In this document: positions 9,259-18,352 of the stretch, in pieces
How the letters are laid out: the number at the start of each line of letters is the position of its first letter
Numbering within the stretch: position 1 is the first letter of the stretch
Assembly: GCA_905371595.1 (NCBI GenBank)
Contig: CAJPLU010000001.1
Coordinates: forward strand, 1-64,000
Reading direction: 5' to 3'
Length of the DNA stretch: 64,000 nucleotides
Source: Candidatus Saccharimonadota bacterium
GTDB taxonomy: Bacteria; Patescibacteriota; Saccharimonadia; Saccharimonadales; Saccharimonadaceae
The notes under the pieces: model-generated
Seen by the model: the letters and a program-made list of their open reading frames with translations, nothing else
What the model was told of the DNA's origin: nothing
Databases searched by the model: none
Position numbers and translations under genes: made by a program

Positions 9259-10903
9259 CTATCTGAAACTTTACACTTATCTTCTTGGTGTCATCTGGAA
9301 CTCTATAAACCCAAAATGGCGAAAGGTTCACATCTACTGATTTTATGCCTTCAACTGTCTTGACGCGCTCTTGAACCTCGCCAACCGATTGGCCTTTGAC
9401 GTATTCCTTGATGGCATCTTCGTCGATTTTCGGACCAACTTTACCGTTCGCCGAGACTGTCGCATTAATCGTATCGCCCGAAATAGCTACGTTAGTCAGA
9501 GAAACTGTTTTGCTGCCAGTATCATAAATTTTCTGGTTTGACTTGCCGTCAATGCGTTGCTGGCAGTAAGCTTTGAGAAACGTGTCGAACTCGCTGCGAG
9601 CAATGCCAGAAAGCGAAAACTTCATTGTACCAGTAATTGCCGCTTGGCCGTCGTTAGCCTCGCTATCAACAGCAGGCTTATTAATGCCAGCAACATCCGC
9701 CGCGAATGACTCATTGATAATTGTGTAATCCTTGCCAAACTCAGTTTGCAAAGCAGCTTTGTTTTGGTTCTTATCGTCCTCGGTGACGAGTTCGCGCATT
9801 GCTTTATTTATATCGCTTTGTTGAACGACAGTAATAGTTTTGTCAGTACCTCCCGTCGTCGAGCCGCTAATACTTGCTGAAATACCGCTAGGCGCCCCCT
9901 TGACTGTACCACTAGCGCCATTATAGCTGGCGCCGCTGCGTGTGGCAGTAATTTTCACCTTGGCATTACGATAATTACTAAGCGAGATTTTAACACCTTC
10001 ATTGGTAACATACTCGGCGCCGGAATCTGTCGTCAAAGTTGTTCCTGCTGGAATTTCTGTACCAAGATTGTCAATATCGCGCGTCGAAAAGCTTACTATA
10101 CCAGTCGCTTTTTCGCCGACATCCTTCTTGCCGGTAGCTGTAAATGTTTTAGAAATCGCTTTTTCTCTAGTTTTGGTCGTCAGTTTGACAGTACCATCTT
10201 GCAAACTAGTGTTAACAGCAGCGCTTGATTTGATATGAGTGTTAACAGCCACGCTACTAGTTTGCGCAGAAATGACAATCTGTGCTCGTGGCGCAAACAC
10301 AAACGCCCACACCAAACCGGCGATCAACAAAATAACAGCCGCACCGATAATGAAGAACTTTTTACGAAAAGTATTAAAATCGGGAATTTTCGGACTTTTT
10401 TTCGACTTGCTATCCGCCTGGTCAGCAGATTTCTTATCACCGCCATCCCTACCTTTAGAAGACGGCAGCTCATCCTCTCCTTCGTCTTCAATTTTGCTAA
10501 GCTCATCATTAAGAGACGGCTGATCATTCTTATCGCTGGCGGCTGGCACGTTAGGTTTAGCGCCGCCATCCAACGTTTCCGTTCCGTCAATCACGTCATC
10601 ATCACTGTTAACTTCAAGAGCCGGGATCTCAGCTAACTCTGGACGACTCTGCAAATTTTTGGCCACCGGAATACCAGCGCTGCCCGCAAGCGTCGACAAA
10701 GCATCATTATTAGTAATAATTACCAGTTTTTTATCGACCCGCTCAGCCGCGCGATGCACCAATTTGAGGTTTACTGCACTCTGAATCGCCCCAATTCGCT
10801 TTGGCGGCACCAAAGCAATAATGTTCGAATTAGCGGCTTTTATCTTGCCAATGATTGAAGTAACGTCGTCTTCTACATCTATATAAATGACATCTTTTTG
10901 CAT
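9251..10903 (-). CDS. single-TM protein with baseplate-J-like outer region
   Basis: This 550-aa protein has a cytoplasmic N-terminal alpha/beta-looking segment (about 1-105), a Ser/Lys/Asp-rich linker (about 106-178), one transmembrane helix (about 185-207) and a 340-residue Thr/Ser/Gly-rich extracellular part with repeated beta-strand patterns. Patescibacterial proteins of this layout are often labelled baseplate J/gp47-like; that is from memory and not proven here. It follows the FtsA/PilM-like gene by 12 nt and precedes ruvX, so it may be a membrane partner of that actin-like protein. Confidence 0.6.
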   Translation of the reverse strand: MQKDVIYIDVEDDVTSIIGKIKAANSNIIALVPPKRIGAIQSAVNLKLVHRAAERVDKKLVIITNNDALSTLAGSAGIPVAKNLQSRPELAEIPALEVNSDDDVIDGTETLDGGAKPNVPAASDKNDQPSLNDELSKIEDEGEDELPSSKGRDGGDKKSADQADSKSKKSPKIPDFNTFRKKFFIIGAAVILLIAGLVWAFVFAPRAQIVISAQTSSVAVNTHIKSSAAVNTSLQDGTVKLTTKTREKAISKTFTATGKKDVGEKATGIVSFSTRDIDNLGTEIPAGTTLTTDSGAEYVTNEGVKISLSNYRNAKVKITATRSGASYNGASGTVKGAPSGISASISGSTTGGTDKTITVVQQSDINKAMRELVTEDDKNQNKAALQTEFGKDYTIINESFAADVAGINKPAVDSEANDGQAAITGTMKFSLSGIARSEFDTFLKAYCQQRIDGKSNQKIYDTGSKTVSLTNVAISGDTINATVSANGKVGPKIDEDAIKEYVKGQSVGEVQERVKTVEGIKSVDVNLSPFWVYRVPDDTKKISVKFQIDG

Positions 10904-10915
10904 ATTATTTCTCTA

Positions 10916-12199
10916 TTAAATTCGCAAAATCCTATTAATTTTACTGCGAACCGACTGAGTGTCGCCTGCTCCTATTATTGTATCATAGCCAACACGCAGC
11001 AAACCCATCGCCGTAATAAAAGTGTGATCATTGACTTCACCGGTTTTATCCGTAATACCAACAACTTGATCGGGACGAATACGCTGTACTGTCGGACGCT
11101 TAGTAAATGGCAACTCGCTGTACCAATCGCGCTTTTCGAGAGCTGCAACTAATTGAGACAAGCTAGCACCGCCACCGCACAACAAAATACGCGGCGGCAG
11201 CTGATCAACTGCATCAAACTCGCTCAATGCTAGCTCTACGCCAGCTAGCCAAACCTCGAGAGTTTTATCAACGGCTGCTGCTACGTCTTTTTTGACGGTA
11301 GTTTTGATTTTGCTATCCTCGATATTGACTTTGAGTTTTTCTGCTTGATCGTACGGAATTGACAACTCATCAGCGATAGTTTTAGTAAAACTGCGGCCAC
11401 CGATGCCAAACATCTTAGTGCCCTCAACACCGCCGTCGTTGACCACCGCGATATCAGTCGTGCCGCCACCTACATCCGCTAGAATTGCCGTAAAAGCACT
11501 ACTGCTATCAGCGCCAAGCACGCTACGGCTAACTGCAAACGGCTCAGCAGCGACCGCTAACAACTCCAAATCAAGCTCTTGCGCCACTCGCTCTAACGCG
11601 CCAATATGCACCATCGGCGCAAACGCCGTATAAATTTGCACTGCTACATCCTTACCCTGAAAGCCAATCGGATTCGACACTTTATAGCCGTCAATATGAA
11701 TACTAACCAGCGCTGAGTTGACCAGCTTAACCTCAACCTCATCATTGCCCGTCTCTAAGGCGATTTGTTTTTGCGCCCGTTTAGCAGCGCGATCTTGGAC
11801 CTTCTCGATAATAAACTCAACTTCTTGCTCATCAAGCGGACGGTCGGGCTGCGGACGACGATAACGAATCGTGCTAGTTGTACCTTTTACGAGTTCGCCA
11901 GCTATACCGATGACAGCATGCTTGGCCTGCAAGCCAGCTTCGTCTTCAGCCTGAGTCAGAGCGTCCTCGCAGTGTTGCACTACGCCAGCAATATCAGCAA
12001 TCGCGCCCGAATGCATATCTGAAAATTCTTGATGAGCACGTCCAACACCAAGAATCTCAATATCGTCGCCGCTAACGCGAGCTAACAGCGCCTTAACGTT
12101 TTCGGTACCGATATCGAGCGCAACAATGTAGTCATCGTGCTGATCGTCGGACTCGCCCTTTAGATTATTTAGCTTATTGCGTAATCGCTCTAAAACCAT
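10916..12199 (-). CDS. FtsA/PilM-like actin-fold ATPase
   Basis: Actin-superfamily protein of 427 aa. The phosphate-1 motif LDIGTENVK (about 27), an SHS2-type insertion (about 150-195, with FQGKDVAVQIYTAFAP), phosphate-2 ADVGGGTTDIAV (about 250) and the adenosine motif LCGGGASL are visible. The SHS2 insert in this position is shared by FtsA and PilM. It could tether FtsZ or act in the pilus inner-membrane platform; its partner in the operon is the single-TM protein at 9251-10903. It ends without an obvious FtsA amphipathic helix, though the C-terminus is basic. Confidence 0.8.
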   Translation of the reverse strand: MVLERLRNKLNNLKGESDDQHDDYIVALDIGTENVKALLARVSGDDIEILGVGRAHQEFSDMHSGAIADIAGVVQHCEDALTQAEDEAGLQAKHAVIGIAGELVKGTTSTIRYRRPQPDRPLDEQEVEFIIEKVQDRAAKRAQKQIALETGNDEVEVKLVNSALVSIHIDGYKVSNPIGFQGKDVAVQIYTAFAPMVHIGALERVAQELDLELLAVAAEPFAVSRSVLGADSSSAFTAILADVGGGTTDIAVVNDGGVEGTKMFGIGGRSFTKTIADELSIPYDQAEKLKVNIEDSKIKTTVKKDVAAAVDKTLEVWLAGVELALSEFDAVDQLPPRILLCGGGASLSQLVAALEKRDWYSELPFTKRPTVQRIRPDQVVGITDKTGEVNDHTFITAMGLLRVGYDTIIGAGDTQSVRSKINRILRI

Positions 12200-12209
12200 A
12201 ACTACATCT

Positions 12210-12215
12210 ATTATA
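12210..12215 (-). promoter_or_regulatory. -10 box of the FtsA-like operon
   Basis: TATAAT ends 10 nt before the ATG at 12199, so the leader would be 3-4 nt at most. Confidence 0.5.
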
Positions 12216-12270
12216 TACTACTTTTGCTTATGGTTGCTAGATTTTGCCAAATCATAGGGGTTTGCAAGAA

Positions 12271-14148
12271 TTAACTCAAAACCGCTTTAATCCGGCGAAT
12301 TCCCGCCGAGCTGGACTCCTCCTTGGTGATTTTGAATCGCTTGCCACCCTCGGCCAAGACGCCAGTGTGTTCAACGTGCGGGCCGCCGCAAACTTCGAAA
12401 CTAACGACATTGTCGCCTTCGCCGATGGAATAGACTTTTACTTTATCGCCGTAGCGTTCGCCAAAAGCGCCGATTGCACCCATTTTTAGCGCCTCGTCAG
12501 TCGGATAAACGGCAAAGCTGACTGGCAAATCAGCGTCAATCCAAGAGTTAACCTGATCTTCAACAGCCTGTTTTTCCTCTGGCGTCAATTTATCATGATT
12601 AAAATCAAAACGCAGGCGCTCAGACGTGATATTGCTGCCATGCTGTTGCAAATCCGGAGCATTTAGAACTTTGCGTAGCGCCGCTCCCAACAAGTGCGTC
12701 GCCGTATGATATTTCAAATGAATCGGATCGTGACCTTCCAAACCGCCGCTAAATTGCCCTTTGCGCGCCGTCTTGGAGCGTTGGCGCTGCTCGGCCATTC
12801 GCGCATCAAATTCGGCGCGCCAATCATCAGAAAGCTTGATGCCTTGTTTATACGCTTCCTCAGTACTCAGCTCCACCGGAAAGCCAAACGTATCATACAG
12901 CATAAACAACTCTTCGCCAGTCAAGCCGTCGTCGATATAATGTTGCATTTGCCTGAGACCTTTACGCAGCGTCTGACGGAAGGCTTTTTCTTCCTTGACC
13001 AGCACCGCGATGATACTCTCGCGGTTTTCCTTAACTTCTGGGAAGTCCGCTTCATATAAGTCAGCGATTACCGGCACAACTTCCTCCAGGAAATTCTGCT
13101 CAATCCCCAGGTCAAAACTATAGCGAATCGCCCGGCGTAATAAGCGGCGCATTACGTAACCTTGCTCCTTATTACTCGGCACGCAGCCGTCGACCGCCAA
13201 AAATACCGCCGCCCTGAGATGATCGGCAATCACACGCATCGACGCGGTGTGTGTAGCATATTCCTCGCCGCTTAAACTCTCTAGCTTTTCAATAATTGGC
13301 TGTAGTAGGCTGATCTTAAAAACGTCAGGACTGTCAATTGCTGCCGCGGCAATCCGCTCCAAGCCGCCGCCGAAATCAACATTCTTGCGTTTCAGCGGTT
13401 CAAAGCTACCATCGTCCAGCCGGCGATACTGCATAAACACTTGGTTGCCAATTTCCATAAATCGGCCGCTATCGCTAGCTGGATGCGCCTGCCCAAAGCT
13501 GGCATCATGATGCTGCTCGCCAAAATCATAAAACACCTCGCTATCCGGCCCGCATGGATCGCCGATCGGCGTACTATCAATCCCGCCGCCGCGGCTCCAC
13601 CAGTTCTCTTTATCGTTGTAAAAGAAAATCCGACCGCCCTGCATACCCAGCCTGTCGCCATTTTCAGCGCTATCCAGCTCGATGATTTTAGCCTCAATGC
13701 CTTTTTTGGCGAAAACTTCCTGCCAAATTTGCGCTGCTTCATCGTCGCGCGGAATGTTGTTTTTCTCATCGCCGATAAAACAGCTAACGTAGATTTTATG
13801 CGGATCCAGCCCAACTATTTCTGTCAGAAATTCAAAAAACCACTCAATCTGCTGACGTTTGAAATATTCGCCCATACTCCAATTGCCCAGCATCTCAAAG
13901 AACGTCGTGTGGCGATTATCGCCAACATCCTCGATATCCTGCGCCCGCAAACACGTCTGGCTATCAGCTAATTTCGTACCCTGCGGATGATCCTGGCCCA
14001 GCAAGTAAGGCAACAGCGGCTGCATACCCGAGCCGGTGAATAACGTCGTTGGGTCGTTGTGCAGTATAAGCGGCGCCCGCTCAATAATAGTGTGGCCGTT
14101 CCTTTGGCAAAATTCGAGATATTTCTGGCGGATTTCTTGTGTGTTCAT
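12271..14148 (-). CDS. alaS: alanyl-tRNA synthetase, short form lacking C-Ala
   Basis: Charges tRNA-Ala. At 625 aa it is about 250 residues shorter than E. coli AlaRS (875). The class II catalytic core is at the N-terminus (motif with FFEMLGNWS at about 84), followed by the tRNA-recognition region and an intact editing domain with HTATH and the zinc-binding CGGPH near the C-terminus. The protein stops right after the editing domain, so the oligomerising C-Ala domain is absent. The ORF ends cleanly, so this is a lineage form rather than a frameshift. The ATG is preceded by TGA-TATAAT with a 7-nt gap. Confidence 0.96.
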   Translation of the reverse strand: MNTQEIRQKYLEFCQRNGHTIIERAPLILHNDPTTLFTGSGMQPLLPYLLGQDHPQGTKLADSQTCLRAQDIEDVGDNRHTTFFEMLGNWSMGEYFKRQQIEWFFEFLTEIVGLDPHKIYVSCFIGDEKNNIPRDDEAAQIWQEVFAKKGIEAKIIELDSAENGDRLGMQGGRIFFYNDKENWWSRGGGIDSTPIGDPCGPDSEVFYDFGEQHHDASFGQAHPASDSGRFMEIGNQVFMQYRRLDDGSFEPLKRKNVDFGGGLERIAAAAIDSPDVFKISLLQPIIEKLESLSGEEYATHTASMRVIADHLRAAVFLAVDGCVPSNKEQGYVMRRLLRRAIRYSFDLGIEQNFLEEVVPVIADLYEADFPEVKENRESIIAVLVKEEKAFRQTLRKGLRQMQHYIDDGLTGEELFMLYDTFGFPVELSTEEAYKQGIKLSDDWRAEFDARMAEQRQRSKTARKGQFSGGLEGHDPIHLKYHTATHLLGAALRKVLNAPDLQQHGSNITSERLRFDFNHDKLTPEEKQAVEDQVNSWIDADLPVSFAVYPTDEALKMGAIGAFGERYGDKVKVYSIGEGDNVVSFEVCGGPHVEHTGVLAEGGKRFKITKEESSSAGIRRIKAVLS

Positions 14149-14155
14149 AGAGGTA

Positions 14156-14164
14156 ATTATATCA
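14156..14164 (-). promoter_or_regulatory. extended -10 promoter of alaS
   Basis: TGA-TATAAT on the minus strand ends 7 nt before the alaS ATG; leaderless arrangement. Confidence 0.6.
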
Positions 14165-14220
14165 CGAAAACCACCTGATTAGCGACCAACAGCCCGCCAT
14201 CTCTACGACAAACTAAAGGC

Positions 14221-14721
14221 CTAAAGGACACAGCTCTTAATATATGTCATAATCTCAGCAAAATTAGCAAAATCATGATGATAGTCTTGTACTTTATCAA
14301 ATTCTACAAACTCCCTGGCCGACGATTCGTGCGAAGCTACAAAATCATCTATTCGTTTTACATCAGCCAGAAAAAGCAGCTGATATGCCCTATCAGGGTA
14401 TCTATCGTTATATTTAGAATGAAATAGCTTTTCAATATGCCAAGCACCAATCAATTTTAGAGAATTTAGTTCAACGGATGTTTCCTCATACACCTCGCGC
14501 CGCGCACAATCTTCTGGCATTTCTCCTAATTCCATACGACCACCCGGCAAACCCCAGCCACGCAGTGGCTTGGCCAGAAGTATTTTATTTTCATGAACTG
14601 CACAAACCATACACGATGTCACAAGCGAAAAGTCAGTAATGGCTTCACACGGATAGAATTGAGACTTTGTTGATTTGTCTTTACCCCAAAAAACAACTGG
14701 AAAGCTATTATCAATTTTCAT
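14221..14721 (-). CDS. NUDIX hydrolase
   Basis: A 166-aa NUDIX-fold pyrophosphohydrolase. The NUDIX box is complete: GGRMELGE, then CARREVYEET (about residues 59-82), including the REVYEE metal-binding glutamates. The substrate cannot be read from the sequence; the DNA-repair type (8-oxo-dGTP) and nucleotide-sugar types are both possible. It is a single-gene unit between alaS and mnmA. The upstream region is AT-rich with several possible -10 boxes and no clear Shine-Dalgarno, so the start at 14721 is the likely but not certain choice. Confidence 0.85.
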   Translation of the reverse strand: MKIDNSFPVVFWGKDKSTKSQFYPCEAITDFSLVTSCMVCAVHENKILLAKPLRGWGLPGGRMELGEMPEDCARREVYEETSVELNSLKLIGAWHIEKLFHSKYNDRYPDRAYQLLFLADVKRIDDFVASHESSAREFVEFDKVQDYHHDFANFAEIMTYIKSCVL

Positions 14722-14767
14722 TTAATATAAATACCTTCGCATATTTTATCAGAACATTTGGCATTCC

Positions 14768-15820
14768 TTATATATCCAACATTATTCCGCCACCCAAGCA
14801 CTCTTCACCGTGATATATCACTGCCGACTGGCCAGGCGCCACAGCTCGTTCGGCAGACTGTAGATGTAGAGTGTCGGCACTATATATAGCGTTAATGAGC
14901 GCCCCGCGGTGGCGCAATCGGACCTGTATTCGTGCACCTTCAGCCAAAGGTTGATTTATCCAGTGAATATCTGTCAGCTTAATCTCGGTTCGCCACACGT
15001 GTTCGTCGTTGATATTACGGCTAACGTAAACCTCATTCTTGTCCATATTTTTGCCAACCACATAATACGGCAACCCGCCGCCAACATCCAGACCATGTCT
15101 TTGACCAAGCGTATAAAAAATTGCACCGTCATGCCGGCCAAGCACCCGGCCCGATTCTTTGTCAATAATATCGCCCGGACGCGTCGTAATATACTGGCTA
15201 AGAAATTCGCGCATACCGACATTACCAACGAAGCACACACCCATAGATTCTTTTTTGCGAGCTGTCCATAGGCCGCGATCTTTGGCAATTTGACGCACTT
15301 CAGGTTTGGTCAGATTTCCTAATGGGAACACTGTTTTCGCTAATGCCTCAGACGTCACGCGATATAAAAAATAAGTTTGATCTTTGTTATCGTCGCGAGC
15401 ACGAAGCAAGCGTGCAATATCTGCTAAACGCTCAACCCGCGCATAATGACCAGTTGCGATATAGTCCGCCCCCGCCGCCAGCGAAGTCTCTAAAAATAGT
15501 TTAAACTTAACTTCTTGATTGCACATGATATCTGGATTCGGCGTTCTACCAGCACGATATTCGTCAAGCATGTAATCAACAACTTTTTGGCGATACTGTG
15601 TTTCGAAATCAAATACTTTAAAATCAATTCCTAATTGCACTGCCACCCGCTTGGCATCAGCCAGGTCCTCAGCCCACGGACACTGCATGCCAGGTAAATC
15701 TTGGCTCCAGTTTTTCATATAGACGCCAGTAACATCATAATCTTGGTCAAGCAATAATGCTGCCGCGACGCTGCTATCGACGCCGCCACTCATACCAACG
15801 TAAACACGCGGTCTGGTCAT
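14768..15820 (-). CDS. mnmA: tRNA-specific 2-thiouridylase
   Basis: MnmA installs the 2-thio group on U34 of tRNA-Glu, -Gln and -Lys. The PP-loop SGGVDSS sits at about residues 11-17; the two catalytic cysteines are in NPDIMCN and GVCFVGN. The start at 15820 (350 aa) is chosen because it lies in an ATGA overlap with the upstream YdcF-like gene; a longer in-frame start at 15904 would put 28 extra residues ahead of the PP-loop. It is the last gene of an operon that starts with a cysteine desulfurase, the natural sulfur donor. Confidence 0.95.
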   Translation of the reverse strand: MTRPRVYVGMSGGVDSSVAAALLLDQDYDVTGVYMKNWSQDLPGMQCPWAEDLADAKRVAVQLGIDFKVFDFETQYRQKVVDYMLDEYRAGRTPNPDIMCNQEVKFKLFLETSLAAGADYIATGHYARVERLADIARLLRARDDNKDQTYFLYRVTSEALAKTVFPLGNLTKPEVRQIAKDRGLWTARKKESMGVCFVGNVGMREFLSQYITTRPGDIIDKESGRVLGRHDGAIFYTLGQRHGLDVGGGLPYYVVGKNMDKNEVYVSRNINDEHVWRTEIKLTDIHWINQPLAEGARIQVRLRHRGALINAIYSADTLHLQSAERAVAPGQSAVIYHGEECLGGGIMLDI

Positions 15821-16422
15821 TCCGCTGCAACTCCCATAATCTTTACCAGCTCTTGCAACGCCAGCTGCCAGCCTATAACAGTTGTCCACCACATATTCGA
15901 CCATTGATTATCTGTAGCTACTGGATGGCTACGCGTTAGTATATTTGGCGCCGCTTTAGTAAATTCAATTGAAACTCGCCGCGAGTGATAAGCGCTTGTC
16001 ACCAGAATTACCGATGATATTTGCTTTTGTTTGAGCAACCTAACGGTTTGCGAGGCATTCTCGGCAGTTGTTTCGCTGGTTTCCTCTATCAAAATATCAC
16101 TAGCTGGTACGCCTGCAACGATAGCCTGCCTTCTCATCGCCCGGGCATTACTCGGGCCAGTTTTATCAGCTGCCGCACCAGAGAAAACTAATTTGCGCGC
16201 CCAGTTATTCTTGTACAATCGCACTGCTTCAGCAGTACGAGCGCTGGTATCGCCGCCACTCACCGCTACGATCGCATCGGCTGCCGCGCACTGTTGGCGT
16301 GTCGCATCTGGAATATCGCTACAACCTTGCAAATCGTTCTTTGATAAAAACAAAGTAATACCGACAATTATTGCGGCCAAAATAATAACTAGCGTTACGA
16401 TAGCTATTAAAAATCTTTTCAC
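15817..16422 (-). CDS. YdcF-like (DUF218) membrane-anchored protein
   Basis: A 201-aa protein with an N-terminal transmembrane helix (about 4-27) and a DUF218/YdcF fold: VSGG near residue 54, FSG near 79, and TSAYHSRR near 142. The family includes ElyC and SanA, tied to envelope polysaccharide metabolism; no enzymatic activity can be assigned here. It overlaps the cysteine desulfurase by 4 nt and mnmA by 4 nt, so the three are co-translated even though its role seems unrelated to thiolation. Confidence 0.85.
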   Translation of the reverse strand: MKRFLIAIVTLVIILAAIIVGITLFLSKNDLQGCSDIPDATRQQCAAADAIVAVSGGDTSARTAEAVRLYKNNWARKLVFSGAAADKTGPSNARAMRRQAIVAGVPASDILIEETSETTAENASQTVRLLKQKQISSVILVTSAYHSRRVSIEFTKAAPNILTRSHPVATDNQWSNMWWTTVIGWQLALQELVKIMGVAAE

Positions 16423-17567
16423 GCTAACCTGGCCTTTTCTGTATTAATCGCAGCGATGATTTCTCGGGCAGCCGCCGTGCACGTTTCAGAATCCGATAGG
16501 CGACCCAACGTCAGACGCAAACTGCCGTCCGCTGCCTCTGGCGCTAAGCCAATCGCTTCTAGTACATGCGAACGTGTTCCAGAATTCGCGGCGCAAGCGC
16601 TGCCAGTCGCTACCAACACCCCTTTTTGCTCTAGCATAAAAACTAACCGTTCAGCGTCAATTCCGGGGAATGATATATGCAAATGACTTGCCAGGCGATG
16701 TTTTTGATCGCCAGAAACAATCGCCCACGGAAAAGCTTCTGTCAGCTGATTTTGCAGCTGGTCGCGCAACTGGCGCAAGCGCTTATTCTCAGAATTACGA
16801 TGTTGCTGCGCTAATTCTAGCGCTACTGCAAACCCAATAGTACCCACAACATTTTCGGTCCCGCTGCGCAAGCCCCGCTCTTGCCCGCCGCCGCGAACTA
16901 GCGGCTGCAAGCGTATCATCCGATTGCACCAAAGCAAACCAACTTGTTTCGGGCCATAGATCTTACCAGCATTTAGCGTCAACGCATCAACGCCTAGCCG
17001 CGCTACATTGATGTCAATTTGCCCAGCCCCTTGCGAAGCATCAGTGTGCAAATAAATCGGCGTCAGCTCACCCGCTTCAAACCGGCGGCGACGCTCAGTA
17101 CGGACAACTTCAGCAATGTCGCGTAGCGGTTGAATGGTACCGAGTTCGTGATTAGCGATAGCGATAGTTATTAGCTGCGTATCTGGCCTAATAGCTGCTT
17201 GAATATCGCGTGGCGCTATATTGCCTTTTTTAGATGGAGTCACCAACGTCACATTATCACCAAGCGCTTTCAGTACTGCATCATGCTCAATGGCACTTGA
17301 TACGATATGCCCGTCAATGCTATTTATCATCAAATTAATAGACTCGGTAGCACCAGCCGTCACAACCAGCTCGCTAGCCTGTCCGCCAAGACAAACCGCC
17401 AAACGATGCTTAGCTTTATTATAAGCGCGCTTGACTTCCACCGCTGGAGCATACGGCGCCGAAGGATTATAAAACATCTCAGAGAAATACGGCTGCATCG
17501 CCGCCAAAACGCGCTCGTCTAGAGGCGTGGCAGCAGCATGGTCGAGATAGATTATCGATGATTTCAC
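16419..17567 (-). CDS. cysteine desulfurase (NifS/IscS family)
   Basis: PLP enzyme that takes sulfur from cysteine for tRNA thiolation or Fe-S assembly. The 382-aa protein shows the early LDHAAATPL motif (about 8), DASQGAGQ, the PLP-lysine region NAGKIYGPKQVG and the active-site Cys in GSACAANSGTRSH. Translation starts at GTG 17567, fixed by TGG-TATAAT ending 7 nt upstream. The first gene of the desulfurase-ydcF-mnmA operon, so a role as sulfur donor to MnmA is likely. No IscU/SufU scaffold is in the window. Confidence 0.93.
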   Translation of the reverse strand: MKSSIIYLDHAAATPLDERVLAAMQPYFSEMFYNPSAPYAPAVEVKRAYNKAKHRLAVCLGGQASELVVTAGATESINLMINSIDGHIVSSAIEHDAVLKALGDNVTLVTPSKKGNIAPRDIQAAIRPDTQLITIAIANHELGTIQPLRDIAEVVRTERRRRFEAGELTPIYLHTDASQGAGQIDINVARLGVDALTLNAGKIYGPKQVGLLWCNRMIRLQPLVRGGGQERGLRSGTENVVGTIGFAVALELAQQHRNSENKRLRQLRDQLQNQLTEAFPWAIVSGDQKHRLASHLHISFPGIDAERLVFMLEQKGVLVATGSACAANSGTRSHVLEAIGLAPEAADGSLRLTLGRLSDSETCTAAAREIIAAINTEKARLA

Positions 17568-17574
17568 GCTTTCT

Positions 17575-17583
17575 ATTATACCA
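17575..17583 (-). promoter_or_regulatory. extended -10 promoter of the desulfurase-mnmA operon
   Basis: TGG-TATAAT on the minus strand ends 7 nt before the GTG start. It overlaps the last codons of the upstream gene (17576-18010), so transcription restarts inside a gene end. Confidence 0.6.
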
Positions 17584-18010
17584 ATTTTTCGCCGGTCTCG
17601 GGATCTCGCTTGTAAACTTGGCGGGCAACTTGCTCATAATACATTTGCGTAGCGATACTAAAATTACGCAATTCATCGCCCTCGAGGTATGAATAACGCG
17701 GGCCAGGTTGAGTTTTCAAGATACCTCGATCGGTTACTTCATACTTGATAGTGTGGGTTTTAAGTTTGTGCTTGGCATCAATCCATTCCTCATGCCACAT
17801 CCATGTTTTTTCGTCCAGACAAAAGAATTCGCGGCGATGACCCTTCGGTATCTCTCCAAAAAGTTCCGAGCCAATTTCGCTTTCTAGCGCCAACAGTTCG
17901 CGCTCACTCAGTTTCTTGAGCGGACGTTTTTTGCGAAGCTTCGACAAACCAAGCGATAAATCATCGCCGACAAGCATTGTGATAGTTTTTTTGAGTACGC
18001 TTTTTACCAT
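17576..18010 (-). CDS. conserved-looking soluble protein, unknown function
   Basis: A 144-aa protein I do not recognise. It is Lys/Arg/Glu-rich without a signal peptide or membrane helix. The N-terminal third (about 1-45) is helical and basic; the central part is rich in Trp, Tyr and His (CLDEKTWMWHEEW), with a beta-like region after it and a charged C-terminus. Its ATG comes 3 nt after the stop of the 18014-18352 gene, so it is the last cistron of the metG-tatD operon. Confidence 0.6.
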   Translation of the reverse strand: MVKSVLKKTITMLVGDDLSLGLSKLRKKRPLKKLSERELLALESEIGSELFGEIPKGHRREFFCLDEKTWMWHEEWIDAKHKLKTHTIKYEVTDRGILKTQPGPRYSYLEGDELRNFSIATQMYYEQVARQVYKRDPETGEKLV

Positions 18011-18013
18011 AAT

Positions 18014-18352
18014 TCAAGTTGCGCTTTTACGTTTAAATTCCTCAAGATACTTCGCATAACCCGCTTCATAACCCGAGCGAAGGTTTACCACCCCTTGACT
18101 CGCCCGAGCAATAATCTCCTCGGGAGTAAGATGCTCGTTCTCTAGCTGTTCGTCTAGCGATTTAATATAATCAATTGCCGATGAATCGATAGCCTGATCG
18201 GGCTTTGCTGGTTCGGCCTGTCGGCGAGCCAGTTCGCCTAATCGTTGCAATTCAGGGTTACTAGCATAAGTATTATTCTCATAACTAAAACTACCGACAT
18301 TTTCTGCCGGTATTTTATTAAACTTACTCCTGTACTTCAAATCTTCATTCAT
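18014..18352 (-). CDS. small soluble protein, unknown function
   Basis: A 112-aa acidic protein with no family I recognise; mostly predicted helix, with no membrane segment. Its ATG overlaps the tatD stop (ATGA), and the next gene follows 3 nt after its own stop. This tight coupling supports it as real and suggests stoichiometric expression with the following gene. Confidence 0.6.
   Translation of the reverse strand: MNEDLKYRSKFNKIPAENVGSFSYENNTYASNPELQRLGELARRQAEPAKPDQAIDSSAIDYIKSLDEQLENEHLTPEEIIARASQGVVNLRSGYEAGYAKYLEEFKRKSAT

Noticed and set aside
13441..13971. 176-codon plus-strand open frame
   Set aside because: Antisense to alaS with no supporting signals.
15821..15904. N-terminal extension of mnmA
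   Set aside because: It would place 28 extra residues before the PP-loop inside the coupled upstream gene; ATGA at 15817-15820 is the natural start.
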